A stretch of 64,000 nucleotides of DNA from Phyllobacterium sp. 21LDTY02-6 (GTDB taxonomy: Bacteria > Pseudomonadota > Alphaproteobacteria > Rhizobiales > Rhizobiaceae), in NCBI RefSeq assembly GCF_023554255.2, contig NZ_JAMJWD020000003.1, positions 186,001-250,000 of the forward strand, read 5' to 3'. Made by a program: the position numbers and the translations under genes. This document shows, piece after piece, positions 1-8,423 of the stretch; the stretch's first letter is position 1, and every line of letters starts with the position of its first letter. Under the pieces are notes generated by a model. It had not been told where the DNA came from, searched no databases, and saw only the letters and a list, made by a program, of their open reading frames with translations.

Positions 1-296
1 CAGCCGATATGGCCGATGACCAGGTCGGGCTGCTCGCCCTGACGAATCATGGCCTCGAAGGTTTCGGCCACGCGGTGGCCAATTCGGATGTGATGATCCG
101 GGATACCCAGATGCCTGGCCATCTGAGTATCGGAACGGGGTCCGGATTCTGCCCTGTGCTTGATGACGCGGACTGCTGGGAGGCGACGGTCCACGGTCTC
201 GCAAATGAGGCTGACATTGTGCCCGCTGGAGGCAAGATGTTCAGCCAGGGCAGAAAATTGACCAAAACCACGTCTGTGTACAAATGCCACATGCAT
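1..296 (-). CDS. Glycosyltransferase family 4, N-terminal part (cut by window edge)
   Basis: The reverse strand is open from an ATG at 296 to the window edge, giving 98 residues that start MHVAFVHRRGFGQFSALAEH. This is the usual first beta strand and glycine-rich loop of a GT-B glycosyltransferase. The visible part ends DLVIGHIGW, a motif seen in GT4 enzymes of the Glyco_trans_4_3 type. A TGA lies two codons upstream, so this ATG is the first possible start; no strong Shine-Dalgarno is visible. The gene follows the MarR gene by 43 bp on the same strand, and the two may be co-transcribed. Its place next to the regulator matches expC/wgcA of the S. meliloti galactoglucan cluster, but that equivalence is positional inference. 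The C-terminal half lies outside the window. Confidence 0.75.
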   Translation of the reverse strand, partial: MHVAFVHRRGFGQFSALAEHLASSGHNVSLICETVDRRLPAVRVIKHRAESGPRSDTQMARHLGIPDHHIRIGHRVAETFEAMIRQGEQPDLVIGHIG

Positions 297-339
297 GATT
301 CAGGCCTGTCCGGGCAGGGTTTGGCAGTTCGGCAAAGGA

Positions 340-912
340 TCAGATGCCGTAGCGTGCGGCATTGCCCCACACCAGTTCGAGCCTGTGTAGCGTCTGGAAT
401 GCAATTTCGAGGTTACGCAGATCGTCATCATCCCTGGCCAATACACGATTATAGGCACCACCCGCATCGCGGAGATTGGCGCAGAGCCGCTCGCCTTTTT
501 CGGTCAGCCTGATACGCGCCGACCTCTTGTCCCGTTGCGATGCGACCCGGTCGATGTAACCGCCATCGGCCAGCTGCTTCAGGTAGTAGGAAATGTTGGA
601 TCCGATATAATGTCCGCGATCCAAAAGTTCCCCGACCGACAATTCGACATCGCCGATCGCCAGAAGCACCATTGCCTGAGCCGGTCCCACATCTTCGACT
701 CCGAGCTTCGTCATCTCCGTCCTGAGCAGGCTGGAGAATCGACGATTAACCCTCTCAATCATCCTCGCAAGTTCAAAATGCGTCACGACGACAGTATGAA
801 CCGGCGGTTTATGTCCCTGTTTTTCTGCAGTTATTTCTGGGAAATCGACGGCATCATAGCCGTCAATAGATGTTTCGACTTCCACTCCTTCGTGTAGAAG
901 TTTCTGTATCAT
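340..912 (-). CDS. MarR-family winged-helix regulator, ExpG/WggR-like
   Basis: This is a DNA-binding regulator of about 190 residues. Roughly the C-terminal two-thirds forms a MarR winged helix: a recognition helix around GSNISYYLKQLADGGYI and a wing with the typical DKRSARIRLTEKG. The N-terminal 45 residues are acidic and poorly structured. I chose ATG 912 because a GGAG sits six bases upstream; two in-frame ATGs at 927 and 924 have no ribosome site. The gene is divergent from the type I secretion operon, and a perfect palindrome lies between them, suggesting autoregulation. Size and position match ExpG (WggR), the MarR-type activator of galactoglucan genes in S. meliloti. The family call is firm; the ortholog call is inferred from context. 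Confidence 0.85.
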   Translation of the reverse strand: MIQKLLHEGVEVETSIDGYDAVDFPEITAEKQGHKPPVHTVVVTHFELARMIERVNRRFSSLLRTEMTKLGVEDVGPAQAMVLLAIGDVELSVGELLDRGHYIGSNISYYLKQLADGGYIDRVASQRDKRSARIRLTEKGERLCANLRDAGGAYNRVLARDDDDLRNLEIAFQTLHRLELVWGNAARYGI

Positions 913-932
913 CTCGTTCTCCATCATCCAGT

Positions 933-953
933 TTACTTCAAAAATTGAAGTAA
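933..953. promoter_or_regulatory. 21-bp palindromic operator, probable site for the adjacent MarR protein
   Basis: Perfect inverted repeat with 9-bp arms TTACTTCAA and TTGAAGTAA around a central AAA. It lies 21 bp upstream of the favoured MarR start and 157 bp upstream of the secretion ABC gene, in the AT-rich divergent promoter region 913-1109. MarR proteins bind such palindromes as dimers. A closely related sequence recurs at 16425-16461 before the second polysaccharide operon. Confidence 0.7.
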
Positions 954-1109
954 GTTACGAGTATGTTTTCATTTCTCCTTCGTTTATTTCCCCACCGAAA
1001 GAACTTTTTTCTGTCACATTCTGCGCAGTATTACTTTATTAGTCTACAGCCATAGACCAAGGTCGTACGGGCTAACCCGCGGCTGTGTCATTTCCAAGGC
1101 AGAATATAC

Positions 1110-2879
1110 ATGACTGATACTCGTCAAATTAGTGAGAATGGCAAGAGCCCCGCTGGAAAATTTCCCGCGGGGCCCGCTGTGCCGACCCCACAGGCGCTGA
1201 TTTATCGAGCTCGCAGGGTCTTCCTCGCTGGCCTCCTCTATGCGGTTTTATTGAGCGCTTGCATCAACTTGCTGCAACTCACGGTTCCCCTCTATATGCT
1301 CCAGGTTCATGACCGTGTTTTGAACAGCCGCAGCACGGACACGTTGTTGATGTTGACGGTCCTGGCCATCGGAGCCCTGATCGTCTACGGCATACTGGAG
1401 TTCATCCGGGCGCTGTCGTTTCAGGCCATGGGAAGCGCGCTGGTTCGCCGGCTCAATCTGCCGGTTTTGACGGCTGCGGTGCAGGCCTCGGTCGATCAGG
1501 GCCTGCCGAAAGCCACGCAATCGCTGCGCGACCTCACCGAATTGCGCAGTTTCCTCACCTCTTCCGCCGTCAGCGCGCCGCTCGATGCCGCGTGGTCGCC
1601 AATCTTTCTCGGCGTGCTCTTCCTCCTGCACCCGACGCTCGGCATCATCGGCGTCGTCGCTGTCATCATCCTCGTCTGCTGCGGCGTCATCACCGATTTG
1701 CTGACGCGCGGCCTGCTGAAGGAAGCCAATCAGGCGAATATCGAGGCGATTTCGAAGATCAGCGCCACATTGCGCCATTCCGAAGCGATCGAGGCCATGG
1801 GCATGCTGCCGGCCCTGGCTCGACGCTGGCGGGGGCTGCAGATGAACGCGCTGGACATGCTGGACCTTGGCGGCGGCCGCAGCCGCGCCATGTCGACGAT
1901 CGTACGCACGCTGCGATTCATGATCCAGATCGCAACGCTCGGCGCCGGTACGCTCCTGGCGATGGAGCAGGAGATTTCTCCGGGTGCGATGATCGCGACC
2001 AGCATCATCGTCGGCCGCCTGCTCATGCCGTTCGACCAGGTCGTGGAAACCTGGCGGCAATGGGTGAACGCCATTGGCAACTGGCAGCGAATCCAGGCGC
2101 TGCTGGCGCAGAACCTGGCTGTTCGGCAGACGATGCCGACGCCGCGCCCGCATGGCGACCTGATCGTCGATCGCCTGGTCTATGCGGCCCCCGGTGTGGA
2201 AATGCCGATCATCAAGGGCATTTCCTTTGCGCTCTCCCCGGGCGAAGTCCTTGGCATCGTCGGGCCTTCCGCCGCTGGTAAATCCACGCTGGCGCGCCTG
2301 ATGATCGGCATCGTGAAGCCCACTTCGGGGGGCGTGTTCCTCGATGGCAACAATGTCTATCTCTGGGAGCGCGGGTCCTTCGGCGAGATCGCCGGCTATC
2401 TGCCGCAATCTGTCGCACTGCTGGAAGGCACCATCAAGGACAACATCGCGCGCATGGGCGATAGCGATCCGCACCGGGTGCTCGAAGCCGCCCGCCTCGC
2501 CGACGTCCACGAGATGATCGGCCGGCTGCCGCTCGGCTACGACACGCCGGTCGGCGACGGCAAGCTGACGCTATCCGGCGGCCAGAGACAGCGCATCGGC
2601 CTTGCGCGCTGCCTCTATAACCGGCCGCGCCTGATCGTGCTCGACGAGCCCAATGCCAATCTCGACGCGGTAGGAGAGCGCGCGCTCATGCGGGCCATCG
2701 AACATGCAAGGGATGACGGGGCGATCGTCATCATGATCGCGCACCGGCCCACGATTATGCAGGTCGCGGATAAGCTGCTCGTCCTCGAAGACGGCCGGAT
2801 CACCCAATTCGGCCCGCGGACGGATGTCGTGGCCTCGATAACCCCGACCGGACCCAAGATGGGGGCGACAGGATCATGA
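1110..2879 (+). CDS. wgdA: Type I secretion ABC transporter (PrtD/WgdA-type), ATPase plus permease
   Basis: A 589-residue fused ABC exporter of the inner membrane. The first ~330 residues hold the transmembrane domain, with hydrophobic segments from about residue 35. The nucleotide-binding domain follows: Walker A GPSAAGKST near 384, signature LSGGQRQR near 489, Walker B LIVLDEPN near 508 and H-loop IAHRPT near 543. It lacks an N-terminal C39 peptidase domain, as in exporters of RTX proteins and proteases (PrtD, HlyB subtype without peptidase). The next gene overlaps by 4 bp and encodes the membrane fusion partner; the likely cargo is the RTX protein at 4585. In S. meliloti the matching pair ExpD1/ExpD2 (WgdA/WgdB) is needed for galactoglucan production. 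No outer-membrane TolC partner is present in the window. Confidence 0.92.
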   Translation: MTDTRQISENGKSPAGKFPAGPAVPTPQALIYRARRVFLAGLLYAVLLSACINLLQLTVPLYMLQVHDRVLNSRSTDTLLMLTVLAIGALIVYGILEFIRALSFQAMGSALVRRLNLPVLTAAVQASVDQGLPKATQSLRDLTELRSFLTSSAVSAPLDAAWSPIFLGVLFLLHPTLGIIGVVAVIILVCCGVITDLLTRGLLKEANQANIEAISKISATLRHSEAIEAMGMLPALARRWRGLQMNALDMLDLGGGRSRAMSTIVRTLRFMIQIATLGAGTLLAMEQEISPGAMIATSIIVGRLLMPFDQVVETWRQWVNAIGNWQRIQALLAQNLAVRQTMPTPRPHGDLIVDRLVYAAPGVEMPIIKGISFALSPGEVLGIVGPSAAGKSTLARLMIGIVKPTSGGVFLDGNNVYLWERGSFGEIAGYLPQSVALLEGTIKDNIARMGDSDPHRVLEAARLADVHEMIGRLPLGYDTPVGDGKLTLSGGQRQRIGLARCLYNRPRLIVLDEPNANLDAVGERALMRAIEHARDDGAIVIMIAHRPTIMQVADKLLVLEDGRITQFGPRTDVVASITPTGPKMGATGS

Positions 2880-4294
2880 GCAAGACAAATCTTCCCAAGC
2901 GGATCGGCAACCTCCTGACGCCGCGCTCCGCAACTACCGATGCCGGCAATCTTCCGACCAAATTCGGCTCCGTGAAGCCCGAATGGGTGCTCGATCTCGA
3001 GCAGGAGGACCAGCGTTCGCCGCTGCGCAAGCTGATCATCGCCGGTGTGACGACAGTCGGCATAGCCTTTGGCGGCTTTTTCGGCTGGGCCTATTCGGCC
3101 GAACTCGGCAGTGCCGCCGTTGCGCTTGGCACCGTCATCGTCGATTCCAAGCGCAAGACGATCAGCCACTTCGAAGGCGGAATCCTCGACCGGCTTCTCG
3201 TCCAGGAGGGCGATGTCGTCACGGTCGGCCAGCCGCTCGTGAAGCTCGACAATACGCGGGCACGGTCCGAGCTCCAATCCCTGCAGAGCCGCCGCATCGG
3301 CCTTATCGCCAAGCTGACGCGCCTGCGGGCCGAGCAGCGGGGCGAAAGGGAGATCACCTTCCCCTCCGATTTCGTCGCCAAGGCCAATGTCGTCGCCGAG
3401 GATGCGATGAAGGCGGAGCGCATCTTCTTCCAGAAGCGCTATTCGCAGAAGATGAGCAAGATCGACGTCCAGCAGAAGACGATCGAGCAATATACGGAAC
3501 AGGCCAAGGCATCCGCGGCCCAGATCGAAGCCACGGATCGGCAGATCGCGCTGATCAACGAGCAGAGACAGGCGATCGCCGGGCTGGTCAAGAAGGGTTA
3601 CGCCGAGAAATCCAAGCTGACGGAGATCGAGACGCGGCTCAGCGCGCTTGCCGGCGACCGCGGCGAATATGCAGGCGACAAGGCCAAGGCCGAACAGGCC
3701 AAGGCTGGAGCGGAATTCGCGCTTGCCGGCATCGAAAGCGACATCCAGTCGGAAATCGCCGGCGAGATAACCTCGAGCCAGAACGACCTTGCCGATACCG
3801 AGGATCGTATCATCGCGGCCGAGGACGTGATGCGTCGCGTCGAGATCAGGTCTCCCCAGGCCGGGATCGTCGACAATATCCGCCTGCGGACGCCCGGGGG
3901 CGTCGTCGCGGCAGGCGAGCCGATAATGGACATCGTTCCGGAGAACGAGCCCATGGTCGTCGAGATGAAGATCAGCCCGCGCGATATTGACGGCGTCGCG
4001 GTCAATTCACCGGTCCAGGTCAAGCTCACCGCCTATAATCAGCGCTCCATGGCGCCGCTCGACGGCAAGGTAACGTTTGTGGCCGCCGATCAATTGGTCG
4101 ATGAGAAGAACGATACCGCCTACTTTGTGGCAAGGGCCGAGATTTCGCCGTCCTCCCTGGCCGGAAATTCCGAGATCAAGCTCTACCCCGGCATGCCGGC
4201 CGAAGTGCTGATCGTCCATAAGGAGCGCCGCGCGATCGATTACATCATCTCGCCGATCTCCGACAGCTTCAACCGAGCCTTCAGAGAAGATTAG
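2876..4294 (+). CDS. wgdB: HlyD-family membrane fusion protein of the type I secretion system
   Basis: A 472-residue periplasmic adaptor that bridges the ABC exporter to an outer-membrane channel. One membrane segment lies at about 52-75, after a short cytoplasmic tail. A biotinyl-lipoyl-like half follows (VDSKRKTISHFEGG), then a long charged alpha-helical hairpin at about 140-310. The second lipoyl half (EIRSPQAGIVDNI) and a beta-barrel domain (PGMPAEVLI) complete it. This order is typical of HlyD/PrtE proteins, as is the length. Translation is coupled to the exporter through an ATGA overlap. It corresponds to ExpD2/WgdB in the S. meliloti cluster; the class is certain and the ortholog call is contextual. 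Confidence 0.92.
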   Translation: MSKTNLPKRIGNLLTPRSATTDAGNLPTKFGSVKPEWVLDLEQEDQRSPLRKLIIAGVTTVGIAFGGFFGWAYSAELGSAAVALGTVIVDSKRKTISHFEGGILDRLLVQEGDVVTVGQPLVKLDNTRARSELQSLQSRRIGLIAKLTRLRAEQRGEREITFPSDFVAKANVVAEDAMKAERIFFQKRYSQKMSKIDVQQKTIEQYTEQAKASAAQIEATDRQIALINEQRQAIAGLVKKGYAEKSKLTEIETRLSALAGDRGEYAGDKAKAEQAKAGAEFALAGIESDIQSEIAGEITSSQNDLADTEDRIIAAEDVMRRVEIRSPQAGIVDNIRLRTPGGVVAAGEPIMDIVPENEPMVVEMKISPRDIDGVAVNSPVQVKLTAYNQRSMAPLDGKVTFVAADQLVDEKNDTAYFVARAEISPSSLAGNSEIKLYPGMPAEVLIVHKERRAIDYIISPISDSFNRAFRED

Positions 4295-4298
4295 CGTT

Positions 4299-4320
4299 AG
4301 TGCCTGTAATAGCAGGCACT
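4299..4320 (+). terminator. Hairpin after the secretion operon
   Basis: Stem AGTGCCTG / CAGGCACT with a 6-nt loop starts 5 bp after the HlyD stop and is followed by only TTC. The weak U tract suggests partial termination or transcript-end protection rather than full insulation from the RTX gene. Confidence 0.5.
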
Positions 4321-4328
4321 TTCAACGT

Positions 4329-4347
4329 TAATTCAAAATTCAAAATA
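4329..4347. promoter_or_regulatory. Degenerate copy of the MarR-type operator in the AT-rich leader of the RTX gene
   Basis: Aligned to the core of the 16425-16461 palindrome, this 19-mer matches 15 positions; against the 933-953 site it matches 14. It lies 238 bp upstream of the RTX start in a strongly AT-rich stretch (4321-4500) with no coding potential. Chance similarity is possible in such AT-rich DNA. It is listed because the equivalent promoter (expE1/wgeA) in S. meliloti is a known ExpG target. Confidence 0.3.
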
Positions 4348-4584
4348 AATTGTGGCCAATAATGATGTATAACTTATCTATATTCGATTTAATCAACAAT
4401 TATATGTATTTCATAAACTTGTCGCAATACATTAATGTAATAAATTGTTACTATGGATTGCCATATTTATATTCCTAATCTAGGTTGCATTTCGATTTGG
4501 TGCAGCGCACAATCGTCAGAGCATCGTCGCCGGAACATTTCCGGCTATGTGTAATATCAATGCAGGACAACAAAGGAGAAGCAG

Positions 4585-5244
4585 ATGGCCACTCTAGAAG
4601 GCGGCGCCTACGACGACGTTTTGTTTGGCTCCCGTTTTGACGATTTCATCCATGCCAGTGGTGGTGATGATGTCGTTTTCGGCGGGAACGGAAGTGACAC
4701 GGTATTCGGCGATGAAGGGGACGACCTGCTGTTTGGCGGCAACGGAAATGATTCCATTTTCGGTGGCACCGGCAATGACATCCTCTTCGGAGACAATGGA
4801 GACGACGTACTGACCGGCAACGAAGGCAGCGATGTCCTCTTCGGCGGTCGTGGTGACGATGTTCTTCTCGGCGGCGCAGGCAATGACATCCTGTACGGCG
4901 ACCAGGGCAACGACATCCTTTCCGGCGGCGCTGGAAACGACATCCTTTCCGGTGGTGCCGGCGATGACACGCTCATCGGCGGTGCAGGCAACGACGTCTT
5001 CGTCTTCAGCGGCGGTGGCGGCAATGACGTGGTTCTGGACTTCACTCCCGGCCAGGATCACCTCCAGATCTCGAGCGGCATCAACGGTTCCGACATCCAG
5101 TCGGCCGACGACGTCGCCTCGCATGTCACGCAGGTTGGTGGCGACGTTGTTGTCGATCTCGGCAATGGCGATTCCGTCACTCTCGTGAACGTGAATGCCG
5201 ACGACGTGCTTGCTAACCCAAGCGACTACTTCGTCGTTCATTGA
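4585..5244 (+). CDS. Secreted RTX calcium-binding protein, ExpE1/WgeA-like
   Basis: A 219-residue acidic, glycine-rich protein. Residues ~20-140 are about a dozen tandem nonapeptides of the GGxGxDxLx type (for example AGNDILSGG, NGNDSIFGG), which form a Ca2+-loaded beta roll after export. No Sec signal peptide is present, and the C-terminal tail ends in aliphatic and aromatic residues (DYFVVH), as in type I substrates that carry an uncleaved C-terminal signal. The start has a strong AAAGGAG site nine bases upstream. It lies directly after the exporter genes, with its own AT-rich leader and a strong terminator, so it can be expressed at high level as a single gene. The S. meliloti counterpart ExpE1 is secreted by ExpD1/D2 and is required for galactoglucan synthesis or export. 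Confidence 0.9.
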   Translation: MATLEGGAYDDVLFGSRFDDFIHASGGDDVVFGGNGSDTVFGDEGDDLLFGGNGNDSIFGGTGNDILFGDNGDDVLTGNEGSDVLFGGRGDDVLLGGAGNDILYGDQGNDILSGGAGNDILSGGAGDDTLIGGAGNDVFVFSGGGGNDVVLDFTPGQDHLQISSGINGSDIQSADDVASHVTQVGGDVVVDLGNGDSVTLVNVNADDVLANPSDYFVVH

Positions 5245-5253
5245 TAATGGACG

Positions 5254-5288
5254 GGGCGTGCTGGCTTTGGGGCCAGCACGCCCTTTTC
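5254..5288 (+). terminator. Strong intrinsic terminator after the RTX gene
   Basis: A perfect 12-bp GC-rich stem (GGGCGTGCTGGC and its complement) with a TTTGGG loop is followed by TTTTCTTT. It lies 9 bp after the RTX stop and just before the glycosyltransferase operon, so that operon needs read-through or its own promoter. Confidence 0.88.
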
Positions 5289-5301
5289 TTTCATATTTTG
5301 G

Positions 5302-7581
5302 TTGGAGCGAAGGGACAATTTGTTGGACCTGAACCATTCAACGGATATTGCAGAGCATATTGAAGGCGTCCTGATCTCCAGACTGTGCGCCGATGTTGCA
5401 ATTTTGATCTGGGACATTCCGAGCAAGAGCAAGGTTCTGGCAAAATCCTCGCTCGAATCCTCCGCACCGCTTGTGCCCCTCGTCAGCCTTTCCGTACCTC
5501 TGGAAACCGGCGGGCAACGCATATATTGGGCGATGCGCACGAAGGACGAGCCGGTAACGCTCCGCCTTTCGGCCGCTGCATCCGGCCCGAGCGAGCAGGT
5601 GACGCTCTACCCGGCCGAAGAGCTCGGCCCGCTCGATATCGACCATGCCTTGAACAATATCGGCCCGGCCGGACACATCAAGCTTCTCAACAATGTTCTC
5701 AGCACCTGGTGCAGCGCCTTCAGGCTGTCGCAGGATCCCGTCTTTGCTGGCATCGTCCGGGAAATCATGGCGTCGCTCGCCCCCGAGCCTCGCGAGATGC
5801 GCAATTGCGGCCAGCCGCTCGAGAACAATCACCTGCTCGAAACGAGCATCGATGCCGAGTTCGGCAAGGTGAACGCGATCTACGGGATAGGCAGTCAATC
5901 GGTCATATCGCTGCCGATGAAGATGGTCATCGGGCCGGAGGAGAAGAAAGGCGCGCGATCGCTGCACTTTCTCATCGAATCCGCCAAGACCCTGCCGGCA
6001 TCCTACCGTTTCGCGATATCGGGCAAGAACGGCATAGCCGTCCGCAGGCTCGCTGAAGATCCGGCCCCCTCCAGCTTCCAGAAATGGTGGACGAAGCGCC
6101 AGAACGAGCCACGACTGCGCGATTTTCTGGTGCATCACCTGGCGAAGATCCAGCCAGTCGGCGCTGCGACGGCCATCGACCTGCAAATGCGCACGCCAAT
6201 GCCCGTGCGGCAGATTGCCAGGAGCGCTACCCAGCCCGCGGCAGAGATCGACCTGGCGCTGGCGCTGGACGGCGGATTGCTCGTCGGCGGCTGGACCAAT
6301 GATCCGGTCGGCATGTTCGCGGGTATCGAATATCTGACCGAGGCAGGCGCAGCCATCCCGCTGGAGCCGCATTTCTACCAATTCCCCGGCAAGACCGACA
6401 AGAAGGCGGAAGGTCCCGGCGCGGACGTGACGGGCTTTGCCGCCTGGCTCCCCCAGATCAAGAATCTCGGACCGCTGCTTCAGCCGCGGTTCCAGATGCG
6501 GCTTCTTTCGGGCGCGACTGCACCGCTGACACCCCAGCTTCAACCCTTCGAGCCATCGGCCCAGCGCATGCGCATTCTGCGTTCGGTCCCGCCGCAGCAC
6601 GCGAAGGACGAGGTCTTCCGCAACATTCTCGCCCCTGCCCTGCGTGAGGTCGAAGCGAAGCTCGGCAAGGCGACCAAGATCGCGGAGGTCAAGGAATTCG
6701 GCGAGCCCTTGGCCAATGCACTGGTGTCGATCGTCATCCCGCTTTACCGGAACCTCGACTTCCTGCGCTTCCAGCTATCGGCGATGGCCACGGATCCATG
6801 GCTCGTCGCCAATGCCGAGATCATCTTCGTGCTCGATTCACCCGAAATCCAGGACGATACGGAACATATGCTGGGCGGGCTTCATATACTGCATGATCTG
6901 CCGATGAAGCTCGTCGTCATGAACCGCAATGGCGGCTATGCAAGGGCATGCAATGCCGGCGCCAGCCAGGCGACCGGCACAATACTGGTAATGCTCAATT
7001 CGGACGTGGTGCCCTGCAAGGCGGGATGGCTGGATGAATTGATCAATCCGCTGTTCAAGCAGAAGAAGCTCGGCGCCGTCGGCCCGAAGCTGCTTTTCGA
7101 GGACGGCTCGCTCCAGCATGCCGGCCTCTATTTCGCCAGGGATCGCCGCGGCGTCTGGCTGAATCATCATTTCTACAAGGGCATGCCGGGCAATTACGCC
7201 CCGGCGCAGATCGCTCGCAATGTCCCGGCCGTGACGGGCGCATGCCTCGTTACGCGCAAGGACATCTACGACCTCGTCGGCGGTTTTACCGATGATTACG
7301 TGATCGGCGACTACGAAGACAGCGATCTCTGCCTTAAAATCCGCCAGATCGGCTTTCAGATTGCCTATGAGCCCGGCGTGGAATTGTATCATTTCGAACG
7401 CCGCTCGATACGCCGCAGTTCGGATTACATGCGTGGTCTGGCCAGCCAGTACAATTCCTGGCTCCATACCCAGCGCTGGAACGACGATATCATCGATCTG
7501 ATGGCGAGTTACCGCGATGAGGCCGTGGAAGACACGGTCGCGCCATTCGTTAGCAAGAAATCCGAAAGGAGCGCCGCTTGA
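5302..7581 (+). CDS. GT2 glycosyltransferase with long N-terminal accessory region, ExpE2/WgeB-like
   Basis: About 759 residues. The C-terminal third is a GT-A family 2 domain beginning VSIVIPLYRN near residue 475. The nucleotide-binding LNSD motif is near 565, an acceptor-loop EDSDLCLKI near 674 and a C-terminal QW-like tail. The first ~470 residues contain no known catalytic motif but include a GGWTNDP segment near 330, related to GW.xDP modules in the proteins at 9694 and 10496. The start is uncertain: TTG 5302 opens the frame, but TTG 5320 or 5323 fits the AAGGGA/GGAG region better. The next gene overlaps by 4 bp. It probably transfers a hexose onto a lipid-linked EPS repeat at the inner face of the membrane. 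Confidence 0.82.
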   Translation: MERRDNLLDLNHSTDIAEHIEGVLISRLCADVAILIWDIPSKSKVLAKSSLESSAPLVPLVSLSVPLETGGQRIYWAMRTKDEPVTLRLSAAASGPSEQVTLYPAEELGPLDIDHALNNIGPAGHIKLLNNVLSTWCSAFRLSQDPVFAGIVREIMASLAPEPREMRNCGQPLENNHLLETSIDAEFGKVNAIYGIGSQSVISLPMKMVIGPEEKKGARSLHFLIESAKTLPASYRFAISGKNGIAVRRLAEDPAPSSFQKWWTKRQNEPRLRDFLVHHLAKIQPVGAATAIDLQMRTPMPVRQIARSATQPAAEIDLALALDGGLLVGGWTNDPVGMFAGIEYLTEAGAAIPLEPHFYQFPGKTDKKAEGPGADVTGFAAWLPQIKNLGPLLQPRFQMRLLSGATAPLTPQLQPFEPSAQRMRILRSVPPQHAKDEVFRNILAPALREVEAKLGKATKIAEVKEFGEPLANALVSIVIPLYRNLDFLRFQLSAMATDPWLVANAEIIFVLDSPEIQDDTEHMLGGLHILHDLPMKLVVMNRNGGYARACNAGASQATGTILVMLNSDVVPCKAGWLDELINPLFKQKKLGAVGPKLLFEDGSLQHAGLYFARDRRGVWLNHHFYKGMPGNYAPAQIARNVPAVTGACLVTRKDIYDLVGGFTDDYVIGDYEDSDLCLKIRQIGFQIAYEPGVELYHFERRSIRRSSDYMRGLASQYNSWLHTQRWNDDIIDLMASYRDEAVEDTVAPFVSKKSERSAA

Positions 7582-8423
7582 CCGAGGTCATCGCACTCAA
7601 GAAAGCACCCAGCGAACAAGTGAACCTCTTCGACAATGATCACGTCGAATGGCTGATGGAATCCGTCCTCAAGAACCGTTTTCTCCCGGCTCCGGAGCCG
7701 GAGAACATATTCGTGGGCGATGGCAGCTTCCAGGCGGTCGGCGTGGAATTCCTCGGCCATTTCATCCGCAAGGGCGGCCTGCGGAAGACCAACCGCGTCC
7801 TCGACATCGGCTGCGGCATCGGCCGCATGGCCGTGCCCCTGACGCAGTATCTCGATTTCAACAATGGCAGCTATTGCGGCGTCGATCCCGTCTCCGGCGG
7901 CATCGAATGGTGCAAGAAGAATATCAGCGCCAGGTACGGCAATTTCGACTTCACCCATGTCGACATTGCCCACAACCTCTATAATCCGAAGGGCAAGGTC
8001 AACGGCCTCGAACTCTCCCTGCCGTTCGAGCCGCGACAGTTCGATTTCATCATCATGACTTCGGTGGTCACGCATCTGCCCGACGAGGAAGTGATCGCCT
8101 ATCTGCGCGAGATCGAAAGGCTGCTTGCTCCTGGCGGTCGCCTGTTCATGACCGCCTTTATCGTTGACAAGGTGGCGCGGGAAAACGCCTCCCAGAAGCG
8201 CGATCCGCGCCTTGCCTTCGAACGTTACGACGATGGCCCCTGCTGGTTCGTGCCGGAATTGCCGCCGCTGGCAGCCGTCGGCTTCGATGATGGCTTCATC
8301 GACCGGGCGCTGACAGGCGCCGGGCTGGTGACGACGACGAAGTCCTTCGGCCATTGGCGCGGCACGCCGTCCGACCACTACCAGGACCTCTTCATCGCCG
8401 AATATGATGGGGCAACGCGATGA
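7578..8423 (+). CDS. Class I SAM-dependent methyltransferase
   Basis: A 281-residue soluble enzyme with the Rossmann methyltransferase motif I VLDIGCGIGRM near residue 74, the acidic SAM-ribose loop GVDPVSGG and a later motif FDFIIMTSVVTHL. The start is TTG overlapping the upstream TGA (TTGA), so translation is coupled to the glycosyltransferase. Inside this polysaccharide operon a sugar O-methyltransferase or acceptor-modifying role is likely; the S. meliloti cluster has a methyltransferase-like gene (expE3) in the same place. The substrate cannot be read from sequence. Confidence 0.82.
   Translation: MTEVIALKKAPSEQVNLFDNDHVEWLMESVLKNRFLPAPEPENIFVGDGSFQAVGVEFLGHFIRKGGLRKTNRVLDIGCGIGRMAVPLTQYLDFNNGSYCGVDPVSGGIEWCKKNISARYGNFDFTHVDIAHNLYNPKGKVNGLELSLPFEPRQFDFIIMTSVVTHLPDEEVIAYLREIERLLAPGGRLFMTAFIVDKVARENASQKRDPRLAFERYDDGPCWFVPELPPLAAVGFDDGFIDRALTGAGLVTTTKSFGHWRGTPSDHYQDLFIAEYDGATR

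Noticed and set aside
9..512. Forward open frame of 167 codons at the left edge
   Set aside because: It runs antisense to the glycosyltransferase start and the MarR gene, both of which show clear family motifs. Its own product shows none.
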